Under the pieces are notes generated by a model that saw only the letters and a program-made list of their open reading frames with translations, had not been told where the DNA came from and searched no databases. The translations under genes and the position numbers were made by a program. A stretch of DNA of 5,685 bases from Gemmatimonadota bacterium. GTDB taxonomy: Bacteria; Gemmatimonadota; Gemmatimonadetes; Longimicrobiales; Gaopeijiaceae. The stretch spans positions 1 through 5,685 of the forward strand of contig WGEM01000360.1 in NCBI GenBank assembly GCA_015492755.1, read 5' to 3'. Shown one piece after another: positions 1 through 5,642 of this stretch. Every line of letters starts with the position of its first letter. Position 1 is the stretch's first letter.

Positions 1-5
1 GCACC

Positions 6-38
6 GCGGCGGGCGCCGGCCTCGCCGGCACCCGCCGC
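6..38 (-). terminator. GC-rich hairpin, possible terminator of the lipoprotein gene
   Basis: Two 15-base arms (6-20 and 24-38) are inverted repeats separated by a 3-base loop. The only non-Watson-Crick position is C14 against A30 on the plus strand. In RNA read from the minus strand this becomes a G-U wobble, so the hairpin is fully paired only in the minus-strand transcript. It begins about 40 nt past the stop codon of the minus-strand lipoprotein gene, a sensible place for a terminator or a 3'-end stabilising stem. No U-tract is visible in the 5 remaining bases before the window edge, so intrinsic termination is not proven. Confidence 0.4.
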
Positions 39-78
39 CCCCCGTCGCGGGACGCGCCCCGGAGGAACCGTCTCTGCT

Positions 79-1158
79 CTACCCGATGAGCCAGCTGGAG
101 ATCACCGCGCTCCGCCACAGCGCCGCCACACCCCGGACGTGGCCCTGGTTCAGCGCTTCCTCGCCGGCCTCGATGAGCCGGCCCGCCATCTCCAGCAGGT
201 GCCGCTGAAGCTCGGTGGGCGCGTCGCCCACCGCCACCACCGCGTCCTCGTGCAGCTCCTTCGCCAGCTCTAGCATGGCGCGCTGCTCCTCTTCGGTGAT
301 TCCGCCCGGGAGGACCACCGCCTTCAGCGCGCTCCACGACGCCCAGTCGGCGAAGTGCACCGCCCGCGCGTAGTGCCCCGCGTCGAACGCCTCCCGCGCC
401 TTCTGGAGGAACTCATGCGCGGTGGCCAGTAGGCGCTCCTGCGCCACGTCGGTGCGGTTGTCCAGGAGCCGTTCCGCCAGCTCCACCGCCGTGGCGCCCA
501 GCGCCACCGCCAGTTCGGCGCGCCAGGGTCGCACCCGGTCGCGGCCCCGGTCGGTGTCGCCCCTTCGCTGGCGGGCACGCTGTTCGCCCATGAGCGCCTG
601 CATGCCGCCTCCCATCACGTCTCCGCCGTCGAAGGAGGCGCGCGCGTGGGCGGCGATGTCGGCCAGCTCCCGGGCTGCTGCGGCGGGGTCGTCGTAGGTG
701 TCCTCACCCATGGCCGCCTGCATCGCCAGGTCCTCCACGTGCTCCACCAGCGAGGCCACCGCTGCCGCCCCGCCGCTCCGCTCCAGGCCCGTGACGATCA
801 TTCCCCGGGCCTGCCGCGCCAGCGCGAGCGCCTCCCGCTTCTCGCCCCGGGCCAGCGCCGCCCGTGCCTCGTCGAAGCGGGCGCGGGCCGCCGCGGCGAG
901 GCTCCGGGCTTCGGTCATCCCGCCCATGCCACGACGCATGGCCGCCGTCTCCGGTGTCTCCAGCACCGCCACCGCCGCCTCCACCGCTTCGCCGTCGGAG
1001 AGAATCGCCAGCTCCACCTCCTCGGCGGGGGTGAGGAGGTCGTCGAACTCCGAGGCCAGCGGGTCCGTGGGGGCGTCCTGGCAGGCCGCCAGGACCACGA
1101 CGCCCAGGAGCGCTGCGCCCAGCGCGGTGCTCCGTCGTGACGCGTTCCGCTTCTTCAT
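79..1158 (-). CDS. Ala-rich helical repeat lipoprotein of unknown function
   Basis: I do not recognise a named family. The 359-residue protein starts with a basic n-region (KKRNASRR), a hydrophobic stretch at about residues 12-25 and a lipobox LAAC with the lipidated cysteine at C26. Gln at +2 would suit outer-membrane sorting by the E. coli rule. The mature part is rich in Ala, Glu and Arg and almost all predicted helix. A helix-Gly-helix pattern recurs about four times, with turn glycines near G105, G178, G261 and G339; examples are FDEARAALARGEKREALALA, FLQKAREAFDAGHYARAVHF and RLIEAGEEALNQGHVRGVAA. A basic Gly/Arg linker at about 182-212 separates the halves. The start is supported by GGGAG (plus-strand CTCCC at 1167-1171) 8 nt upstream. 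The gene is divergent from the threonine dehydrogenase gene. A TPR-like or HEPN-like scaffold is conceivable, but no catalytic motif is seen and no function can be assigned. Confidence 0.88.
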   Translation of the reverse strand: MKKRNASRRSTALGAALLGVVVLAACQDAPTDPLASEFDDLLTPAEEVELAILSDGEAVEAAVAVLETPETAAMRRGMGGMTEARSLAAAARARFDEARAALARGEKREALALARQARGMIVTGLERSGGAAAVASLVEHVEDLAMQAAMGEDTYDDPAAAARELADIAAHARASFDGGDVMGGGMQALMGEQRARQRRGDTDRGRDRVRPWRAELAVALGATAVELAERLLDNRTDVAQERLLATAHEFLQKAREAFDAGHYARAVHFADWASWSALKAVVLPGGITEEEQRAMLELAKELHEDAVVAVGDAPTELQRHLLEMAGRLIEAGEEALNQGHVRGVAALWRSAVISSWLIG

Positions 1159-1192
1159 GATGACATCTCCCGTGTTGGTCGCTCTCGCCTTC

Positions 1193-1200
1193 CAAATCCT
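1193..1200 (-). promoter_or_regulatory. Weak promoter -7/-10 candidate for the lipoprotein gene
   Basis: Read on the minus strand this is AGGATTTG, a partial match to the TAnnTTTG form (the TTTG half is intact, the leading TA is not). It lies about 35 nt upstream of the lipoprotein start, and TTCG occurs about 16 nt further upstream. The placement is right for a promoter of this divergent gene, but the motif match is poor and the call rests mainly on position. Confidence 0.2.
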
Positions 1201-1219
1201 TCACCCACTAGACGGGCGA

Positions 1220-1233
1220 ACCCCCCGGGAGGT
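1220..1233. promoter_or_regulatory. Imperfect palindrome between divergent genes
   Basis: ACCCCCCGGGAGGT is a 14-base inverted repeat with one mismatched pair. It lies between the two candidate promoters of the divergent intergenic region, just upstream of the minus-strand one. Such a position suits a regulator binding site, but G/C-rich palindromes arise easily by chance at this base composition and no regulator gene is nearby. Confidence 0.15.
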
Positions 1234-1297
1234 CACGCGGCCCCGCCGGTGGGCGCGGAGGGAGCCGGTTCAGCCTTTCGGGGGGCGCGCCGTGGGC

Positions 1298-1305
1298 TAC
1301 CTTTG
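1298..1305 (+). promoter_or_regulatory. TAnnTTTG promoter element for the threonine operon
   Basis: TACCTTTG matches exactly the TAnnTTTG -7 element described for Bacteroidetes promoters. TTTC at 1276-1279 lies 18 bases upstream, near where the partner -33 TTTG element would be. The element ends 42 nt before the TTG start codon of the dehydrogenase, leaving a short leader that contains the GGAG ribosome binding site. It also reads as a 4/6 sigma-70 -10 box (TACCTT), but no good TTGACA-like -35 is seen. Promoter use is inferred. Confidence 0.4.
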
Positions 1306-1338
1306 TGCCGCCCTCCCCGAAGACCTGCTCATCACCAC

Positions 1339-1342
1339 GGAG
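1339..1342 (+). promoter_or_regulatory. Ribosome binding site that fixes the TTG start of tdh
   Basis: GGAG lies 5 nt before TTG at 1348. The same frame stays open upstream to an ATG at 1249, but the extra 33 residues are Arg/His/Pro-rich, unlike anything in the enzyme family, and would place the promoter-like element inside the gene. The residue after TTG begins KRILVTGAGG, the canonical first strand and glycine loop of a short-chain dehydrogenase. The TTG start is therefore preferred. Confidence 0.75.
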
Positions 1343-1347
1343 ACGCC

Positions 1348-2289
1348 TTGAAACGCATCCTCGTCACCGGTGCCGGCGGCCAGATCGGGTCGTGGCTGGT
1401 GCCGGCGCTGCGCAGCCAGTACGGCGACGCGAAGGTCCTGGCCACGGACATCCGGCAGGTGAGCCCCGAGATGGCCGAGGCCGGGCCCTTCCAGGTGCTG
1501 GACGCCACCGACGTCCGGGCCGTGGGGCAGGCGGTGATGCGGCACCGCGCCGACACCGTCTTCCACCTGGCCGCCATCCTCTCGGCGGTGGGCGAGCGCG
1601 ACCCGCGCCTCGCCTGGCACGTGAACATGAGCAGCCTGGAAGCGGTGCTGGAGGTGGCGCGGGAGCAGGGCTGCGCCGTCTTCACCCCGTCGTCCATCGG
1701 CGTCTTCGGTCCCGGCACGCCGAAGAACCCCACGCCCCAGGACACCATCATGCGCCCCACCACGATGTATGGGATCACGAAGGTGGCGGGGGAACTCCTC
1801 TGCGACTACTACCACCACCGCTTCGGCGTGGATACCCGCGGCGTGCGCTTTCCCGGCCTCATCTCCTACGGGCAGCCCCCGGGCGGCGGGACCACCGACT
1901 GGGCGGTGGAGATCTATTACCGGGCGGTGCAGCACGGCCGCTACCGCTGCTTCGTCGGCCCCGACACGCAGCTCGACATGATGTACATGCCCGACGCGGT
2001 GCGCGCCGCCATCGGCGTCATGGAGGCGGACCCGGCGCGACTGGTGCACCGCAACGCCTTCAACGTCACCGCCATGCAGCTCACTCCTGAGATGATGGCC
2101 GCCGAGATCCGCAAGCACATCCCCGGGTTCATTATCGAGTACGAGGTGGACCCGGTGCGTCAGGCCATCGCCGACTCCTGGCCCGACCGCATCGACGATT
2201 CCGCGGCGCGCCAGGAGTGGGACTGGGAGCCCGCGTTCGATCTCGAGCGCATGACCGCTGATATGCTGAAACACCTCAATCAAGGATGA
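1348..2289 (+). CDS. tdh: L-threonine 3-dehydrogenase, short-chain dehydrogenase (epimerase-like) type
   Basis: This enzyme oxidises L-threonine with NAD+ to 2-amino-3-oxobutyrate in the cytoplasm, the first step of threonine breakdown to glycine. The 313-residue product has the extended-SDR layout: an N-terminal Rossmann glycine motif TGAGGQIG (residues 7-14), an acidic residue after strand 2 (D34) typical of NAD use, the SSIGVFGP segment with catalytic Ser (115/116), and the YGITK dyad (Y141, K145). Several C-terminal segments are characteristic of SDR-type threonine dehydrogenases rather than sugar epimerases: GGGTTDWAVEIYYRAV, MMYMPDAVRA, RNAFNVTAMQLTPEMM and a Trp-rich tail near 287-293. 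Length is normal for the family (about 310-320). It is not the zinc-dependent medium-chain Tdh of E. coli, which is a different fold. The start is TTG with GGAG upstream. The stop codon overlaps the ribosome binding region of the next gene, which encodes the second pathway enzyme, so translational coupling is likely. Confidence 0.93.
   Translation: MKRILVTGAGGQIGSWLVPALRSQYGDAKVLATDIRQVSPEMAEAGPFQVLDATDVRAVGQAVMRHRADTVFHLAAILSAVGERDPRLAWHVNMSSLEAVLEVAREQGCAVFTPSSIGVFGPGTPKNPTPQDTIMRPTTMYGITKVAGELLCDYYHHRFGVDTRGVRFPGLISYGQPPGGGTTDWAVEIYYRAVQHGRYRCFVGPDTQLDMMYMPDAVRAAIGVMEADPARLVHRNAFNVTAMQLTPEMMAAEIRKHIPGFIIEYEVDPVRQAIADSWPDRIDDSAARQEWDWEPAFDLERMTADMLKHLNQG
2282..2286 (+). promoter_or_regulatory. 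Ribosome binding site of kbl inside the end of tdh
   Basis: AAGGA lies just before the tdh TGA (2287-2289) and 7 nt before the ATG at 2294. Ribosomes finishing the dehydrogenase terminate directly on this site, which suggests coupled translation of the two pathway enzymes. Confidence 0.7.
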
Positions 2290-2293
2290 CCGC

Positions 2294-3526
2294 ATGCCCG
2301 TCGATCGCCTGAGGACCGTCCTTCGGAACCACGTGGCCTCGCTGGAGGAGGCGGGGACCGCCAAGGGTGAGGAGAAAGTCGTCGTCGCGGTGAAGCCCGC
2401 GCAGGGCGACCGGGGGCCCCGCTTCCTCCTGCGGGGTGAGGGAGACAAGGAGTTCATCCGCATGAACTCCAACTCGTATCTGGGTCTCGGGCTCCACCCG
2501 GAGGTGATCCGCGCCGAGGAGGAGGCCACCCGCGCCTTCGGCGCCGGGCCCGGGGCGGTGCGCTTCATCTCGGGCACCTACGAAGCGCACGTGCGCCTGG
2601 AGGAGAAGCTGGCGGAGTTTCACCGCCGGGAGGCCGCCATGATCTTCTCCTCCGCCTACGCCACCGTGGTCTCCACCATCACACCGCTCACCACCGCCGA
2701 GACGGTGCTCATCTCCGACGAGCTGAACCACAACTGCATCATCAACGCCATGCGGCTCAGCCGTCCGGCGGGCAAGGAGATCTACGCCCACAACGACACC
2801 GCGGCGCTGGAGCGGGCGCTGGAGGCGTGGAAGGGGAGGGCGAAGCGCGCGCTGGTGGTCACCGACGGGATCTTCTCCATGCGGGGCGACCACGCGCCGC
2901 TGGACGAGATCATGGAGATCTGCGCGCGCCACGACGACGCCTTCGACGAGAACGTCGTGTGCGTGGTGGACGACTCCCACGGCGTGGGCGCCTTCGGCGA
3001 CACCGGCCGGGGCACCGAGGAGTACACCGGGTGCGCGCCGGTGGACGTGCTGGTGGGGACGCTGGGCAAGGCGCTCGGCGTGAACGGCGGGTACGTGGCG
3101 GCCGATGCCGACGCCATCCGCTTCCTGCGGGAATCGGCGCAGATGTACATCTACTCCAACCCCATCACCGTGGGCGAAGCGGCGGCGGCGCTGAAGTCGG
3201 TGGAGATCGTGGACAGCGACGAGGGCCGCGGCCTCATCCGGCGGCTGCGTGCGCTCACGAAACGCTTCGAGGAGGGGCTGGGCCGCGTCGGCATCGAGAC
3301 CATCCCCGGCGATCATCCGGTGGTGCCCCTCATGATCCGTGACACGCAGCGCACACGCGACCTGGTGGCATACCTCTATGAGCACGGCGTGCTGGTCACC
3401 GGGCTTGCCTATCCGGTGGTCCCCCGGGGCGACGAGGAGATCCGGGTGCAGATCAACGCCGACCACACCGAGGCCGACATCGACTACGTGCTGGACGTCC
3501 TCTCCCGCTACCCGCGGGAGGGCTGA
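2294..3526 (+). CDS. kbl: Glycine C-acetyltransferase (2-amino-3-ketobutyrate CoA ligase)
   Basis: This PLP-dependent enzyme of the alpha-oxoamine synthase family cleaves 2-amino-3-oxobutyrate with CoA to glycine and acetyl-CoA, the step after threonine dehydrogenase. Family features are visible in order: the NSNSYLGLGLHPEV entry segment (residues 58-71), GAGPGAVRFISGTYEAHVRL (83-102), SDELNHNCIINAMRLS (141-156) with H146 placed to stack on the PLP ring, VVDDSHGVGAFGDTGRG (224-240) with D226 and H229, and GTLGKALGVNGGY (255-267) with K259 as the PLP lysine. IRVQINADHTEADID near the C-terminus holds R384, the expected substrate-carboxylate arginine. At 410 residues it is slightly longer than E. 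coli Kbl (about 398), mostly through the N-terminal region. Related enzymes such as 8-amino-7-oxononanoate synthase share these motifs. Placement 4 bp after an SDR-type threonine dehydrogenase decides the assignment. Confidence 0.92.
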   Translation: MPVDRLRTVLRNHVASLEEAGTAKGEEKVVVAVKPAQGDRGPRFLLRGEGDKEFIRMNSNSYLGLGLHPEVIRAEEEATRAFGAGPGAVRFISGTYEAHVRLEEKLAEFHRREAAMIFSSAYATVVSTITPLTTAETVLISDELNHNCIINAMRLSRPAGKEIYAHNDTAALERALEAWKGRAKRALVVTDGIFSMRGDHAPLDEIMEICARHDDAFDENVVCVVDDSHGVGAFGDTGRGTEEYTGCAPVDVLVGTLGKALGVNGGYVAADADAIRFLRESAQMYIYSNPITVGEAAAALKSVEIVDSDEGRGLIRRLRALTKRFEEGLGRVGIETIPGDHPVVPLMIRDTQRTRDLVAYLYEHGVLVTGLAYPVVPRGDEEIRVQINADHTEADIDYVLDVLSRYPREG

Positions 3527-3542
3527 CTCCGGCCTCCGTCCT

Positions 3543-3558
3543 GCACCGAAGGAGGTGC
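3543..3558 (+). promoter_or_regulatory. Strong Shine-Dalgarno sequence held in a small hairpin
   Basis: GCACC (3543-3547) and GGTGC (3554-3558) form a 5-bp stem with a 6-base loop. The AAGGAGGT ribosome binding sequence of the next gene (3549-3556) spans the loop and the 3' arm. A second, mutually exclusive pairing is possible between CCTCC (3533-3537) and GGAGG (3551-3555). Either fold would partly mask the site. The stems are short and could be chance, so regulation is only a suggestion. Confidence 0.3.
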
Positions 3559-3561
3559 GAC

Positions 3562-3963
3562 ATGGCGCAGCAGTCCGACGACAAGGTCACCGTACTCTTC
3601 ATGCTGGCGGTGATGGCCTTCGCCATCGTCCTGGTGGACGACCGCTGGGTGCGCGTCGGGCTGGGGCTCCTCCCGGCGCTCATGCTGGCGCAGCGGGCGC
3701 TCCAGGGAAGCGGGGTGGGGGCGAAGTCCGCCCCGCGGGTGGGCGCGGCGGACCGCCGGCACGACGCCGAGGTGCGCCGCTACATCGACCAGCTCCTGAA
3801 GCACTTCCGCGAGTTCTACACCATGTGCCATCTGATGGCGCAGGGGACGCTGGATCCCGCCGAGGCGAAGGATCTGGCGGCGGGGTTGGAGCGCAGACTC
3901 AACGCCCTCCTGGCCGAGGTCACGGACGCCGCGAGGAAGCAGGCGGAGGAAGCACGGGGATAG
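3562..3963 (+). CDS. Small two-helix membrane protein of unknown function
   Basis: I do not recognise a family. The 133-residue product has a short polar N-terminus, a hydrophobic segment at about 9-26 (VTVLFMLAVMAFAIVLV), a charged turn DDRWVR, and a second hydrophobic segment at about 32-47 (VGLGLLPALMLAQRAL). A Gly/Ala linker and a cytosolic-looking amphipathic domain follow, at about 64-131. That domain holds two charged helices, one around EVRRYIDQLLKHFREFYTMC and one from LDPAEAKDL onward, ending in a Lys/Glu-rich tail. No catalytic or metal-binding motif is apparent. The start is well supported by AAGGAGGT just upstream. It lies 35 bp after kbl and 67 bp before a histidine kinase gene on the same strand. 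A membrane-anchored accessory or signalling partner is conceivable, but this is guilt by position only. GC content and third-position bias match the neighbours, supporting real coding sequence. Confidence 0.82.
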   Translation: MAQQSDDKVTVLFMLAVMAFAIVLVDDRWVRVGLGLLPALMLAQRALQGSGVGAKSAPRVGAADRRHDAEVRRYIDQLLKHFREFYTMCHLMAQGTLDPAEAKDLAAGLERRLNALLAEVTDAARKQAEEARG

Positions 3964-4000
3964 AGGACTCTTTCGGCGCCGGGCTTCTACGCCACAGATT

Positions 4001-4011
4001 GGGACTGTCCC
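4001..4011. promoter_or_regulatory. Short palindrome upstream of the histidine kinase
   Basis: GGGACTGTCCC is a perfect 11-base inverted repeat around a central T. It lies 20 bp before the kinase ATG, in the 67-bp gap after the small membrane protein. It could be an operator or simply chance. I do not match it to a known regulator site. Confidence 0.18.
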
Positions 4012-4030
4012 CCCCAGGATCGGTGATGCG

Positions 4031-5179
4031 ATGAACGAGACTCCCCGGCGAGGTACGCCTGCGGCGCGGGTGCTGGACCAGGCCTTCGATCTCATCTTCG
4101 ACGTGGGGCCGGTGGGTGTGGCCACCGTGGATCCGCAGCTCCGCATCGAGCGCGCGAACCCGCGCTTCTGCGAGATGGTGGGGTACTCGGAGGAGGAACT
4201 CCGCCGCCTGACCTTCGCCGACATCACCCACCCCGACGACGTGGCACGGAACGTGGCCATGGCGCGCGACTCCTTCGCCGGGGGGCCGAGTCACTACACC
4301 ATCGAGAAGCGCTATCTCACCAGGTCGGGTGAGACGGTGTGGGCGAGGGTGACGGCCCTGTTCGTGCGCGATGAGGACGGGACGCCGGTATACGGCCTGG
4401 CGCTCATCGAAGACATCACCGACCGCAAGCGCTCGGAGGCGGAGATCCGGGCGCTGAACGCCGAGCTGGAGGGCCGGGTGGCGCAACTGGAGGCCACCAA
4501 CGAGGCACTGAAGCGGGCGAATGAGGAGCTGGACACCTTCAGCGCCAACGTCTCGCACGACCTGAAGAGTCCGCTGGTGACGGTGGCGCAGTTCAGCCAG
4601 ATGCTCCTGGAGGGGGAGCGGGGACCGCTGGCGGAAGGGCAGGCGGAGCTGGTGCGCCGGGTGCGCAACGCGGGCCTTCAGGCCATGCACATCATCGACG
4701 ACCTGCGCGATCTGGCGGACGTGACGCGCCGCGAGATCTTCGCCGAGGAGATCGACCTCTCCGCCATGACCTGGCGCATCGTGGACGAGCTCACCGCCCT
4801 GGATCCCGAGCGCAGCATCCACTTCGAGGTACGCCCGGACCTGCGGGCCTATGGCGATCCGGCGCTGGTCCGCCTCCTCATGGTGAACCTCCTGCAGAAC
4901 GCGTGGAAGTACACCCGGCCCGCGGAGAAGGCGCGGGTGGAGGTGGGCGCGGAGGCGGGCCCCGTGCGCACGGTGTTCTACGTACGGGACAACGGTGTGG
5001 GGTTCGACAACGCCCACCGCGAGCGGATCTTCCAGGCTTTCGAGCGTCTGCGGCCCGAGGAGTTCAGCGGAACGGGGCTGGGGCTGGCCACCGCGCGGCG
5101 GATCGTGCAGCGGCACGGCGGAAGCATCTGGGCGGAGGGCGAACCGGGCCGCGGCGCCACCTTCCGCTTCACGCTCTAA
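4031..5179 (+). CDS. Soluble PAS-domain sensor histidine kinase
   Basis: A 382-residue cytoplasmic two-component sensor with no signal peptide or membrane segment. A PAS sensory domain occupies about residues 18-132 (ANPRFCEMVGYSEEELRRL, then a PAC-like end at WARVTALFVRDEDGTPVYGL and DITDRK). A helical linker, probably coiled coil (about 135-168), leads to the HisKA dimerisation domain with the phosphoacceptor H176 in NVSHDLKSPL. The ATPase domain is intact: N box LLQNAWKYT (N290, K293), G1 box RDNGVGFD (320-325), F box IFQAFERL and G2 box GTGLGLATARRIV (347 onward). It therefore looks catalytically competent. The PAS ligand cannot be read from sequence. ATG 4031 is preceded by AGGA 11 nt upstream, a slightly long spacing. 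No response regulator or receiver domain lies in the window, so its partner is elsewhere. It follows the small membrane protein by 67 bp and may share its transcript. Confidence 0.93.
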   Translation: MNETPRRGTPAARVLDQAFDLIFDVGPVGVATVDPQLRIERANPRFCEMVGYSEEELRRLTFADITHPDDVARNVAMARDSFAGGPSHYTIEKRYLTRSGETVWARVTALFVRDEDGTPVYGLALIEDITDRKRSEAEIRALNAELEGRVAQLEATNEALKRANEELDTFSANVSHDLKSPLVTVAQFSQMLLEGERGPLAEGQAELVRRVRNAGLQAMHIIDDLRDLADVTRREIFAEEIDLSAMTWRIVDELTALDPERSIHFEVRPDLRAYGDPALVRLLMVNLLQNAWKYTRPAEKARVEVGAEAGPVRTVFYVRDNGVGFDNAHRERIFQAFERLRPEEFSGTGLGLATARRIVQRHGGSIWAEGEPGRGATFRFTL

Positions 5180-5255
5180 CGGGCGCGGCCCCCCCCTGGC
5201 ATCGGGTCAGGCTGCAGCGCAACTTCCTCCCGGAAGCGCAGCACTGGAGGTCACC

Positions 5256-5642
5256 ATGCGCCGACTCCTTTTCCTGGTCCTGGCCGCCTGTGCCCCGGCC
5301 CTCTCCGGCTGCGGCACGCCGGACCGCGGCCATGACGTCGCCGCCGTCTTCGACGGACGCGCCGGTCAGTGGGTCGACCTCACCCACACCTTCGACTCCA
5401 CCACCATCTACTGGCCCACCGACACCGCCGGTTTCCGCCTGACGGAGCTGGCCTACGGGCCCACTCCCGGCGGATGGTTCTACGCGGCCTACGCGCTCTC
5501 CAGCGCAGAGCACGGCGGAACGCACCTGGACGCCCCCATCCACTTCGCCGAGGGGCGCCTCACCACCGACCGGATCCCGCTGAGCGGGCTCATCGGGCCG
5601 GCGGCGGTGGTGGACGTCTCCCCTCAGGCGGCGGCCCGATGA
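5256..5642 (+). CDS. Cyclase/kynurenine-formamidase-like lipoprotein, truncated by a terminal fold-back
   Basis: The visible product starts with MRRLLFLVLAACAPALSGC, a lipoprotein signal with lipobox LSGC (lipidated C19). The mature part opens with WVDLTHTFDSTTIYWP (about 39-54) and has the family signature HGGTHLDAPIHF (86-97). H86, H90 and D92 are the expected metal ligands, as in KynB-type arylformamidases. The family hydrolyses amides or other acyl bonds using bound metal; the substrate here is unknown. The start is supported by GGAGG five nt upstream. Full-length members run to roughly 200-280 residues, but this frame stops at 128. The stop (5640-5642) lies inside an inverted copy of the gene's own sequence, so only residues 1 to about 125 can be trusted. 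The later metal ligands of the family would lie beyond the break. It is 76 bp after the kinase gene and may be the next operon member or separate. Confidence 0.82.
   Translation: MRRLLFLVLAACAPALSGCGTPDRGHDVAAVFDGRAGQWVDLTHTFDSTTIYWPTDTAGFRLTELAYGPTPGGWFYAAYALSSAEHGGTHLDAPIHFAEGRLTTDRIPLSGLIGPAAVVDVSPQAAAR
5547..5600 (+). repeat. Left arm of a 54-bp perfect inverted repeat
   Basis: This stretch encodes residues 98-115 of the cyclase-like protein in a normal, family-consistent reading frame, so it is taken as the original copy. Its exact reverse complement forms the last 54 bases of the window. Identity is 54/54 and ends at a G/C difference (5601 against 5631). Confidence 0.97.

Noticed and set aside
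82..92. An 11-base string shared with 5636-5646 in the terminal repeat, possible link between window ends
   Set aside because: Similarity ends immediately on both sides and the two copies lie in unrelated coding contexts, so it is most likely coincidence.
1249..1347. N-terminal extension of the dehydrogenase from an upstream ATG at 1249
   Set aside because: The 33 extra residues are Arg/His/Pro-rich with no family counterpart and cover the promoter-like element. The TTG at 1348 has a GGAG site and starts right at the Rossmann strand.
1297..2577. Long minus-strand open frame opposite the two threonine genes
   Set aside because: Its translation is His/Arg/Gly-rich with no recognisable domain, and it lies antisense to two confidently identified enzymes. 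Long antisense frames are expected in GC-rich genes.
3920..5116. 398-codon minus-strand open frame opposite the kinase
   Set aside because: It mirrors the conserved kinase codons, has low-complexity His/Arg/Pro composition and no plausible domain, so it is a compositional shadow.
5196..5217. Sigma-54-like promoter (TGGCAT ... GCTGC) before the cyclase-like gene
   Set aside because: The distance between the GG and GC cores is off by one from the required -24/-12 spacing, and the bases around the GC do not match TTGCA.
5217..5238. Stem (CTTCC/GGAAG with an outer GCG/CGC) as a terminator after the kinase gene
   Set aside because: The stem is short, has a 3-base bulge and no U-tract. It ends close to the ribosome binding site of the next gene and is not convincing.
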